Source: Ustilaginoidea virens (taxonomy: Eukaryota > Ascomycota > Sordariomycetes > Hypocreales > Clavicipitaceae). Taken from it: a DNA stretch of 64,000 nucleotides. The notes beneath the pieces were generated by a model. That model searched no databases and was not told where the DNA came from. It was given only the letters and a program-made list of their open reading frames with translations. The position numbers and the translations under genes are program-made. Position 1 is the stretch's first letter. Each line of letters opens with the position of its first letter. The stretch is taken from NCBI RefSeq assembly GCF_000687475.1, contig NC_057318.1, forward strand, positions 5,890,001 to 5,954,000, read 5' to 3'. This document shows, in pieces, positions 32,665 through 41,762 of the stretch.

Positions 32665-33931
32665 ATGCCAAGCTTGCCAGGTTCGCAAAATCTCTCACGC
32701 ATGGCTCGACTGTAAGCGTTTGGGAGTCGCTGACGAACCAGCCAGCCTCCGTCGACTTGGACGAGTGCATCTCGCGTCTCTACAAAAAGGAGCTCCTTGC
32801 CGAATCCGTCATCGAGGCCATATGCGCCAAGACGAAGGAGCTCCTCATGAGAGAAAGCAATGTCGTCCACGTGCGCGCCCCCGTCACCGTGGTAGGCGAC
32901 ATCCACGGCCAGTTCTTCGACCTCATCGAAATCTTCCGAATAGGCGGCTATTGTCCCGATACGAACTACCTGTTCCTGGGTAAATCATCCCCGCTCCCCC
33001 TTTTAAAACCCTGGCGTGCCAACCTGGCCCCCTCGCACGCGCCGTTTGAAATTGGCGTTCGACTGACTTGGCCTTTTTTTTTGGTGGGTTGTGGCGGGGG
33101 GGGTTTGATGGCGAAACAGGCGATTACGTCGACCGTGGCATGTTCAGCGTCGAGACCATCTCGCTTCTTGTTTGTTTAAAGCTACGATACCCGAATCGCG
33201 TTCATCTCATAAGGGGAAATCACGAGTCTCGCGGCGTCACGCAGTCCTATGGCTTTTATACCGAGTGTTCGCGCAAATACGGCAATGCCAATGTCTGGCA
33301 TTACTTCACAGACATGTTTGATTTCTTAACCCTGAGCGTCGTCATTGATAACCAGATATTCTGCGTTCACGGCGGTACGTAGCCCTCCAGCGACCCCCAG
33401 CCCGAGAATCAGGGACAATGCTTGTCCTGGCGCAGCGCCGTTGCTGATGCCGCAACCCCCCCCATATAAAAAGGTCTTTCGCCATCGATACACTCAATCG
33501 ACCAAATCAAAATCATCGACCGTTTCCGAGAGATACCCCATGAGGGCCCCATGGCAGATCTCGTCTGGTCGGATCCCGACCCGGAACGCGACGAGTTCTC
33601 GCTGTCTCCCCGGGGCGCAGGCTACACCTTTGGGGCCCAGGTCGTCAAGAAGTTCTTGGCCGTGAACAGCATGTCGCACATCTTGCGCGCCCACCAGCTC
33701 TGCCAAGAAGGGTTCCAAGTGCTCTACGACGACCGCTTGAGCACCGTGTGGAGCGCCCCAAACTACTGCTACCGGTGCGGTAACATGGCCAGTGTCCTGG
33801 AGGTCAGCGATAACGGCGAGAGGTTCTTCAACGTCTTTGCTGCGGCGCCCGAGAACGACGAGCACAAAGACATGCAATCCGGAGGCGACAAGGCCGCAGA
33901 CAGCAACGCGCTCCCCGACTACTTTTTGTAG
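32665..33931 (+). CDS. PPG1: PP2A-like serine/threonine phosphatase catalytic subunit PPG1
   Basis: Core exons 32746-32979, 33120-33374 and 33474-33931 are secure; a first exon 32665-32680 (16 bases, MPSLP) is my best guess; 320 residues in total. The order is [32 protein letters not shown], the metal-site motifs GDIHGQ, GDYVDRG and [63 protein letters not shown] and [12 protein letters not shown], and a C-terminal DYFL tail like the PP2A tail. The wording matches Ppg1 (the Far/STRIPAK-associated phosphatase) better than PP2A, PP4 or PP6 as I recall them. The first junction uses a weak donor GTTCGC and acceptor CCAG; an alternative is a start at 32567 with donor at 32633 (22 residues, ending ANPIP). 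The DYFL tail is the sort of substrate that PPM1-type enzymes methylate. Confidence 0.88.
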
Positions 33932-34276
33932 CAAAAGGTTGGCGGGCATGTGAAGCGTTGGCGTTTTGTTAGGGTGGTTGCGTTGGGACGCGCATCCCGC
34001 TCAACAACTCGACGTGTACAGCTAGTACATATAGTTGCATAGCCGTTTCATCATCATCAAGCAACCAGTCCTGCGCCTTCAGTCTTGGGGGATATGCTAA
34101 AGGTTGGATGTTTGAAACGTTCTCTGCTTTGTTGTGCTACGACATGTCTATCCTATGAAAGACGGCACATACACATGCCTCCGTATTGTTTTTTGCGTAT
34201 TTTTTTTTTCGTTTCCTCGTCACGCTAATAGCAAATGCACGATGCCACATTCTCTTCTCCCGGCCCTTCTCTATTA
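33932..34276. other. Convergent spacer between PPG1 and RhoGDI
   Basis: 345 bp between stop codons, T-rich near 34193-34210. No gene. Confidence 0.6.
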
Positions 34277-35215
34277 TTACCAGTCCTTGGCAATGTCAAA
34301 ACTCCACTCAAAGCTGAGATGCTGTTTCCCATCGTCATCGACAAAGCTGGAAACGGCACTGTAGTGACCTCGAGCAAGCATGCCGGAGGGTGCCTCCTCC
34401 TCCTGGACTAGAACGAAATCAGCATGGACACCCGTGTGGGGAGGGGGGGCAAAAGGGGGCCAGGCCGGTTCTGCGTGCCGTGCTTACACTTCTTTATATA
34501 AACGGGCTGCTTGTCAGTGTTGGGAGCGTAGCTCCCCTTTTGTCAAGAATTAGCCGCTGCGATGAATACTGCCATGGCCCGCTGTCACTGTATCTTACAA
34601 TCATTTCGGAATCCTTGGACACCCTGATGCCCTTGCGCTTGACGACCTGGACATAATGCAAGCCGCTCAGAATCTCGTGCTGCACCTTGAACTGGGCGCT
34701 CATGGTGAACTTGGAGCCTTCTTTGATCTTGAACGGCTTGTCCTTTAGGCTGGTCTCGCTTCCAGGAGAGGAAAGATCGATGGTGACGGGATCACGGCCG
34801 GCAGAGTCCATGGTCAGAGCGAGGATAATGCAGACGCGGGAGTCGTTGGGGTCGGAAATGTCTTTGCCGGCACCCAGCCCCAAAGACTTTTTGTACCTCT
34901 GCAGAGACTCATCTCCAGCATCTGCGACGAGACGAGGGGAAAAAGAGGAAAGGAGAAGACGACGTCAGCATTGAGTACTTTTCAGCGGCACGATGGGGGG
35001 GGGAGGGGGGGCTCATCCGGCCCTGCGCGGAGAGCAACTGATGGTTTCCATTGCACATGTGCCCCAAGTAGCACCGACGACGGGTTCGAGGATAAGGCGG
35101 CGTGGTCTGTAGCTTACTGACCCATTTCTTGGTACTGGGCTACGCTCTGCTTTGGTTGAGAGAGCTTGTAGCCCTGAGTCTCTTCAGGCATGGTATCATC
35201 GTCATGGGAGGCCAT
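34277..35215 (-). CDS. RDI1: Rho GDP-dissociation inhibitor
   Basis: Four exons: 35215-35122, 34921-34599, 34536-34488 and 34407-34277; introns 200, 62 and 80 bp; 198 residues, the usual family length. Joins rebuild QYQEMDAGDESLQRYKKSLGLG, SEMIGSYAPNTDKQPVYIKKF and [45 protein letters not shown]. The N-terminal arm binds Rho switch regions, and the immunoglobulin-like domain (from about residue 60) holds the prenyl group, extracting Rho/Cdc42 from membranes. The 49-base third exon is easily missed; the phase (0 then 1) fits on both sides. The gene is transcribed away from the BQT4-like gene over a 2.45 kb gene-free stretch. Confidence 0.95.
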
Positions 35216-36895
35216 TCTGGCTGTTGGCAGGGGTTCCCCTCAATGAAGACGGACCGGGGGGGATCGTGCGCTGAGGCCAGATGGGAGAACCTGCTACGTG
35301 AGGATACCAAGATACGAGGCGTCGACCACCCAGGCGTGAACTACTCCGGGCTTCCGGAAACGTTGCAGGGCGAGAAGGTGTTCAATTGCAGATGGAGAAA
35401 GAAGGGGAAATCGAAAAGGATATGTAACAAACAGACGGACGGTCAAGGAGGAGAAGCATGGAGGGGCAAACCCCCCCTTCCAGGCCAGCTGTACCTAACT
35501 GTACCTAACGGGGTATCAGGTTTACGTACTCGCCACGCGAATCCTATGTACCTCTCTACACATGCGAGACCTAGGTCTACCTCTGGCTCAAGGCTTCGGG
35601 AAGACCAGGTTGCTGGCTGAAAGACGGAGCGATTGTACGTCGGATAGACAAGGGGGAAAGAGGGTCGATTTAGTAAAGCCGCAGTATCAGATTATAATTC
35701 TGCAAACTGGACGAAATTGACTGTTGTTCATGGTTCGCTTACTCGATTCGATGATCGACGACAAGGCGGGTACAAAGTACCCCGTACTCGTACTTGTGGA
35801 TAGGTTTCGACACCTCTCGACTACCCCCCCCACCACGGCTGCAATCATCACAGCCTCGACCTCGAATACCACATATGCAGGAGGCGCTGGGGTTTGCGTC
35901 TGGGAGGTGCATGCCTCAGAGCCAACCCCGTGCATCTCGCCGAGTACCGTCCAGACACTGGAATCCATCGCAGCCCGCGGAAAATAATTGATGCGATTTG
36001 ACGGCCTACGGGAATCCGTAGTCGGCCTTGTCCTCCGACATGCCGGGAGAATTGACGCCAATGGAGGGTCCGGTCGGAATCGTGCGAATCGAGGCCATCG
36101 AATCGTTGGCACCAACAAGTTGGAAAGTTTTAGCTTAGGTAATAGGTTCCTTCCTGATTCCTCTTATCTTGCACGATCGCTATTTCCGGAGCAGCTGGGA
36201 GCGCTTCAGGTCTCGAGTGCTATTTCGGGATTCTATGATTCTTATGATTCTCACTCGCGAGCAGCTAGCCTTGGGAGTAGTAGGCGCTAGGTACGAGGTG
36301 GGCTAGCAGATGCTTACTAAGGAAGGCGGGGTCCTGTATCGTGTCTGGACTCTTGCATTGGTTTATTCCGGAAAATTGATTTAAAGCTTATACGGGGATA
36401 TACCACAGCTGTATTATAGGTACCTAACGGAAGTACTGCTGAGAACGTGTTCACAATGCTCAGCAGTACTCCGTACTTGCGTATCTATAGGTACCCTAAG
36501 GTACCAGCCTACCTCTATGGGACCTGGTGGCTCCCCATGCTGGCCCTTGCGTTCTTTCGCTGGTCCCCGGCTCGAGATTTTGTCTTGCTCCCACCACGCG
36601 ATCCCTGTTGTTCATAATCGTACTTGCCATGCCCGGCTGGGTGTTTGGCAGTGAGCCTCTTCTCTTTTGACCCGTATGAGAGATGGGCTGTAACCTGTTG
36701 CTTGAGAGATGGATGTGGAGCTATACATGCTAGGTACCTAGCAAGCCTCGACCAATAATTTACCACATAGCACGCCCCGCCCTAAACCTGATCAGTGCCA
36801 ATTGGAGTACAAGCGCGTACTAGGCCTCCCGGAAAGGTAGGTGGTACGTAGCACGACGGAGATCGGAGTCGCCTAGCACTCACCACCAAGCCTGC

Positions 36896-36957
36896 CAGGT
36901 ACCTACCAGGTACTTACTTCCCCAGCCTGGAGGTACATAGGTACCTACCTACCTGCC
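36896..36957. repeat. GGTACCTACC-type repeat cluster
   Basis: Overlapping copies of AGGTACCTACC, AGGTACTTACT, GGTACATAGGTACC and TACCTACCTACC. The same word set appears at 3150-3194, 7846-7866, 36418-36505 and 54051-54095. Confidence 0.7.
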
Positions 36958-37099
36958 GGCGTCAATTGCTTGCGGACGATTGACTGTCTGTCGCCTCCCA
37001 TCTCGCGCTCCTGATTTGCGTCAACCAAGTTTATTAACCTTACCTTTTAGCCCCAGCGCCTTGCAAGCAATCCCCCTTCCCACCCCCCTCTTCCCCCCC

Positions 37100-37159
37100 C
37101 TGGGCTTTGTCTTTCTGGGCTTTGTCTTTCTGGGCTTTGTCTTCCTGGCCTTTCTCATT
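37100..37159. repeat. Tandem 15-bp repeat, unit CTGGGCTTTGTCTTT, 4 copies
   Basis: Two exact copies, one with a single change, and one degenerate copy, about 510 bp before the BQT4-like start codon. Confidence 0.9.
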
Positions 37160-37668
37160 CCGGCTTTTCCTTCTGGCTTTTCCTTGCACCTACTCGTTTG
37201 GTTGGCAGGGCGAAATATCCATCGTGTCGCCGCCCGAAAGGCCTCAACATCCGCCAGTCGTCAAAGACTTTTTCGGCTTTTTCTTTTGCGACGACTTGTG
37301 ACGTGACGCGTGCCCACCTCGGCCGCTTATTGATTGCTTCACGCGATCCCGCGATTTTCCTTGGGCCTGCCAGGTAATACATTCATGTCTTCTGCTGCGC
37401 GGCCGCGGCCACGGTCCCTTGCCACTGCGACGCGCATACTCCCCGTCCCTCAATCACCGCGACGACAACTAACAACCATCGAGTTTACGCAGTCGTAGAG
37501 TCTTGCTCTGCTGTCCTCGAGGTCCAGACGTTGACCTTGTTTTTTTTTTTTTTTTTTTCCCCTCGCGCTGCATGCACCGCAGCTCGCCTGTTGGTCAATA
37601 TCCGCCAGTTGGACGTTGCGCGACTCGCCCATCAAACGGCCAGGTCGCAGCCCGAATCTGCCAGCACA

Positions 37669-39178
37669 ATGGCAGCCTCAACTAAGCGGAGCCTGCCTGC
37701 GCGGCACAACCCGCTGCTGCTCGAGGACATTCCGGACTGTATGTGTCTAACCCCCCGGGACTCGTCCGCTCACTTTTGTCAGGGTCCCTCGAATATCACG
37801 TAACTCATACTCATCTCGTTTCGTCAGATCTCGATCTCGTTGCGCGACGCCGCCTTGGTCAGACCAAGCTCACTCCTAAAATGGTTTGCGGCGATGAGGC
37901 CGACCCTGCGTCGCTAGGCGTCTTTGACTATGCGCATCTCAGAGCCCCCCTCCCCAAGGGTATCGTGTCGGGCATCTTCAAATCGAGTCCCACGAGCTAC
38001 TTCTTGATGCGCCGAAGCTTTGATGGCTACGTGTCTGCAACTGGCATGTTCAAGGCCACGTTCCCCTATGCGGAGGCTTCGGAGGAAGAGGCTGAGCGCA
38101 AGTACATCAAGTCTCTTCCGACCACCAGCCCAGAGGAGACGGCTGGTAACATCTGGATCCCCCCAGAGCAGGCGTTGGCCTTGGCCGACGACTACAAGAT
38201 TGGGATTTGGATCCGCGCCTTGCTCGACCCGGCCAAAGTCCCCGTCTCGTCGAGCTCAACCCCCGGGTCACCGCCCAAGACTATTGCGGCGCCTCCCAAG
38301 TTCGACTTGGTCAAGGCTCTCAACAAACTAGCCCCCCCGCCTGTGTCGAGCCTGTCCAGGTCCTCGCGCAGTCGTCGATCAGTCAGTCCTACAAAGCTTT
38401 CAAGACGCGCACCTGCGTCCCCCCGGAAACGCAGCGCCAGGCTCAAAGCAGGCTCAATCGAACCGCCAGCACACAAACCAGATGGAACAAACGGCGACGA
38501 CACCGACAAGGCCAGGCAGGACGATGTCGTGATGAAGACTAGCGAGTTTGACCCAGACGTGGTGCTGGAGCACAGAGCGGAAGACGCCACGCTGAGGATC
38601 CGAGTGGACGAGGTCTCCAAGGACGCCGAGGGCCACGAGACAAAACACACCGTCACTGAAGTGGACGTTCCTCTGCCCAGCTCCGGCAGCCCTCCCAGCG
38701 CCGAAGATACCGCCAAGATGATAGCCGCCGCCAAGGAGATGGTGCAAATGGGCAAGGACGAGGACGAACGAGTGGCCGCAGAGCACAAGAGAGCAGACGA
38801 AAAACGAGGCAGTCTTAACGCCTCCTCTTCGACACCAGCGAAGAAGAGCAAACGCAAGGCTGCCGACATTTCCGTAGCCGACAAGGACGGCGACGACGGC
38901 AAGGACGAGGAGGGCGCCGAGGAGAGCGAGGAAGGGGAGCGCCGGGTGAAAAAGGTCAAGACTGAGGCGGAAGTCCGAAAGGACAGAGTCAAGAACAGGG
39001 CCCTATTTGGCATCGGCGCCACAGTTGCAGTTGGGTAAGTCAAGACTGACGGTTTTTTTTTTTTTTTTTCATTTTTTCTTTCTTTCTTTTCTTTTCTTTC
39101 TTTTCACAGGACAGAGAAACTTGCTAACCAAATTGTCCGTTTAGGGCGCTTGTGCCGTGGCTGGTCAACTTGCTGTAA
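37669..39178 (+). CDS. BQT4-like KilA-N protein with C-terminal membrane anchor
   Basis: Exons 37669-37738, 37828-39034 and 39145-39178, introns 89 and 110 bp; 436 residues. Exon 1 gives [23 protein letters not shown], joined as [19 protein letters not shown] KilA-N/APSES-like domain spans about residues 25-155 ([56 protein letters not shown]). The middle is Ser/Pro/Lys/Glu-rich with basic patches (KKSKRK, RRVKKVK). The tail [23 protein letters not shown], ending seconds after the last splice, is a single membrane anchor. This architecture matches fission yeast Bqt4, an inner-nuclear-membrane protein that tethers telomeres. The telomere role in this fungus is inference. It is not a DNA-binding APSES regulator of the StuA type, which lacks such an anchor. 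Confidence 0.8.
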
Positions 39179-39679
39179 GGAGGGAGAGAAAAAATGCTGC
39201 GATGAATAGCAGAGCCGACAAGTCGACGCCCGCCGCTTATTTGAGACACTTGTTCCCGGGAAGAGATCCCTCTCTTGTGCTGGTTTGATTCCCAGCTCGC
39301 TCGGGAGTCATGCGCAAGATGGACATTTCAACGTCCGAGATGAGGGTGCCCGCAGAGAAAAGAATCAAGAAAAAGACAAGACACAAACGGGAAGGAAAAG
39401 CAAGCCGTTGTGGGACACTACCCAGGGCGAGTTTATTCACTTTTTTCTCTCCCTTTCCTTCCTACCTCTTGTTATTTTCTTTTCTTTTCTTTTTTTCTCC
39501 TCTCAGTTGGCTGTTGGGGCCCCATTTGGGCCTTTTGATCAGCTTGGGGCTTTGGACTGACGGGATAATACTTTTTTTTGGGTGTTTTTTTTTTTGTTTT
39601 ATTTATTTCTGTAGACTTGACCCTTTGCCCGCCTCTTTCTTGGCTTTCCCCCTTCTTTTTCTTTTTCTTTTTCTCTTCT

Positions 39680-39710
<31 letters not shown>

Positions 39711-39842
39711 CAAACTGTATCCCTTCCAAGAGAATGCTTGATTCCCCCCTCGTAGCATCACGGCTACCTTGCCTTTCTTTTACACATGGGCTGGAGGCGT
39801 TGGGTGGATTACGTCTACGGTGAAAGTGGCTATCGTGAGGGA

Positions 39843-39874
39843 CGGGCGGACGGGCGGACGGGCGGACGGGCGGA
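39843..39874. repeat. Tandem 8-bp repeat, unit CGGGCGGA, 4 copies
   Basis: Four exact units in the dehydrogenase upstream region. Confidence 0.9.
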
Positions 39875-40127
39875 TGGTGGTGGTGATGGACAGGATCGGG
39901 CACTCGCAGCATTGGAGTAGAAGTAGTATTGGTTGTAATACTGTAATGCATAACGTTGCAGTTTCAACGCAGCCTCGGGGCTCGGGCAGAGACGGGTCTC
40001 ACCACCGGCAGCGTTGACGTTTTGCCGATGTCGCGGGTCGCTTGGCAGCGGCAATGGCCGGCTGTTGTCGGCCAGCCGCCAGCCAGCCATCCGCCAGCTG
40101 CCGTGCCGCATCGTCACGGCGCCTCGA

Positions 40128-40159
40128 GCCTCGCCGCCTCGCCGCCTCGCCGCCTCGCC
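40128..40159. repeat. Tandem 8-bp repeat, unit CCTCGCCG, about 4 copies
   Basis: Four near-exact units about 180 bp before the dehydrogenase start codon. Confidence 0.85.
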
Positions 40160-40331
40160 CGCCAACAAATGCCCCATCTCCATCTCCGTCTCCGTCTCCG
40201 TCTGCCCTGCTCTTGCTCTTGCTCTTGCTCTCCCTGTTCAACAGACGTACCTCCCGCACGACCGGCGGAACAACGTGCTCCCCGAGCCTTGAACTTGCGC
40301 CCGCATCTCCTCCCCCGCCGCTGCTTCTGCC

Positions 40332-41549
40332 ATGCGCGTCGCCGCCACCCGGCTGAGCAGCCTCGTGCCGAGGCGGGGGTTCGCCTCTACCCCGACCAGG
40401 TTGGACAAGTACGCGTTTGTCGGCCTCGGCCAAATGGTACGTCGTCGTCGTCGTCGCCGTCGTCGTCGCCGCAGCTGCCTTGACTCCATCCCCAGCCGCG
40501 GTGTCGGGTGCAGACCGCAACCGCAGCAAGGGGCTGACATGCCGCCCCTTTTTTCTGCCCAGGGTTTCCAAATGGCCAAGAACCTCCAGTCCAAGCTCGA
40601 TCCCGCCGACACCCTCGCCGTGCACGACATCAACCCCGACGCCGTGGAGCGCTTCAAGACGCACGCGCAGGCCACGCCCGGCGCGGCCGTCGACCTCGCC
40701 CCCAGCGCCTGGGCGGCCGCCAAAGACGCCGCAAGTTGAACCCCTTCCCCCCCCCCGGCGGGACCGACCAAGCGGAAAACTAACGTGAGACACGTTGCCC
40801 GGCCGAAACCCACACAGGACACCGTCATCACCGTCCTGCCCGAGCCGCAGCACGTGCTGGCCGTCTACCGCTCCATGCTGGCCGAGGCGCCGCCGCGCAG
40901 CAAGACGCGCGTCTTCATCGACTGCTCGACCATCGACCCCTCGACGTCGCGGCAGGTCGCGCGGGCCGTGCGCGCCGCCGGCCAGGGCGCCCTGGTCGAC
41001 GCCCCCATGTCGGGCGGCGTCGTCGGCGCCGCCGCCGGCTCCCTGACCTTTATGCTCGGCGCCGACGACGACGCCCTGGTCGAGCGGCGCGTCCGGCCCG
41101 CCCTGCTGCGCATGGGGGCCGCCGTCCTGCACTGCGGCCCCCAGGGCGCCGGGCTGTCGGCCAAGCTCGCCAACAACTACCTGCTCGCGCTGAACAACAT
41201 CGCCACGGCCGAGGCCATGAACCTGGGCGTCAGGTGGGGGCTCGACCCGCGCACCCTGGCCCGCGTCATCAACGCCAGCACCGGCCGCTGCTGGCCCAGC
41301 GAGGTGAATAACCCGGTCAGGGGGGTCGTCGACGCCGCCCCCGCGGGCCGCGACTACGCTGGCGGCTTTGGCATCTCCCTCATGAAGAAGGACCTGCGGC
41401 TCGCCATGGTGGCTGCCCGCGAGGCCGGGGCCGACATGGCCTTGGCCGATGCTGCCTACCGCGTCTACGAGGCGGCCGAGAAGCTGGACCAGTGCAAGGG
41501 GCGCGACTTTTCCGTCGTCTACAGATATCTCGGAGGCAAGGAGGAGTAG
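40332..41549 (+). CDS. 3-hydroxyisobutyrate dehydrogenase, mitochondrial
   Basis: Exons 40332-40436, 40563-40730 and 40818-41549, introns 126 and 87 bp, all phase 0; 334 residues. The N-terminus (MRVAATRLSSLVPRRGFAST) looks like a mitochondrial presequence. The NAD-binding motif VGLGQMGFQMAKNL is split by intron 1. The substrate block is LVDAPMSGGVVGAAAGSLTFMLGA, and the catalytic Lys lies in GLSAKLANNYLLALNN. The enzyme oxidises 3-hydroxyisobutyrate to methylmalonate semialdehyde in valine breakdown. Intron 2 starts with GCAAGT, so it is a GC-AG intron; no GT nearby gives a correct phase, and the join AAKDADTVITVLPEPQHV is what the family needs. Intron 1 is stop-free and carries a CGT repeat that would encode about ten Arg if retained. 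Confidence 0.93.
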
Positions 41550-41677
41550 GACAGGGCACGAGAGCACGACGTTCCAGTTCCACGGGTCTGACTTGTGAAG
41601 TGAAGCTGCTCACCGGTCTTTTACTCCGAGCACACAAAGATGTGAAAATGTGCAGGGGGACCCCAAGTCCATTCCCC

Positions 41678-41681
<4 letters not shown>

Positions 41682-41715
<34 letters not shown>
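41682..41715. repeat. Poly-T tract of 34 bases in the convergent spacer
   Basis: Thirty-four T on the plus strand between the dehydrogenase stop and the AP-3 beta stop (a 213-bp convergent spacer). Confidence 0.95.
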
Positions 41716-41716
<1 letters not shown>

Positions 41717-41762
41717 GGCCAAGCATCCCACGTTTGTAGGCATTATATACTCGCAGCTCCCG

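Larger units (their letters stand above)
35216..37668. promoter_or_regulatory. Long divergent gene-free region between RhoGDI and the BQT4-like gene
   Basis: 2.45 kb. It contains many GGTACCTA-type repeats (35500-35520, 36418-36505, 36731-36742, 36896-36957), a 12-bp-stem inverted repeat (36432-36470) ending in the TACTCCGTAC motif, a 15-bp tandem repeat (37100-37159), and T20 (about 37540-37559). The open frames here carry no recognisable domain. Confidence 0.5.
39179..40331. other. Spacer between the BQT4-like gene and 3-hydroxyisobutyrate dehydrogenase
   Basis: 1.15 kb in tandem orientation. T-rich throughout 39450-39720, including one run of about 32 T (about 39679-39710). Also holds a CGGGCGGA tandem repeat (39843-39874), CCTCGCCG repeats (40128-40159), CGTCTC and CTTGCT hexamer runs (40180-40235). 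No gene supported. Confidence 0.55.

Noticed and set aside
39185..39320. Possible tRNA (sequence resembling a B box, GGTTTGATTCCC)
   Set aside because: No matching acceptor or anticodon stem could be folded around it.
39999..41567. 522-codon frame opposite the dehydrogenase
   Set aside because: Antisense of a well-supported dehydrogenase in GC-rich DNA.
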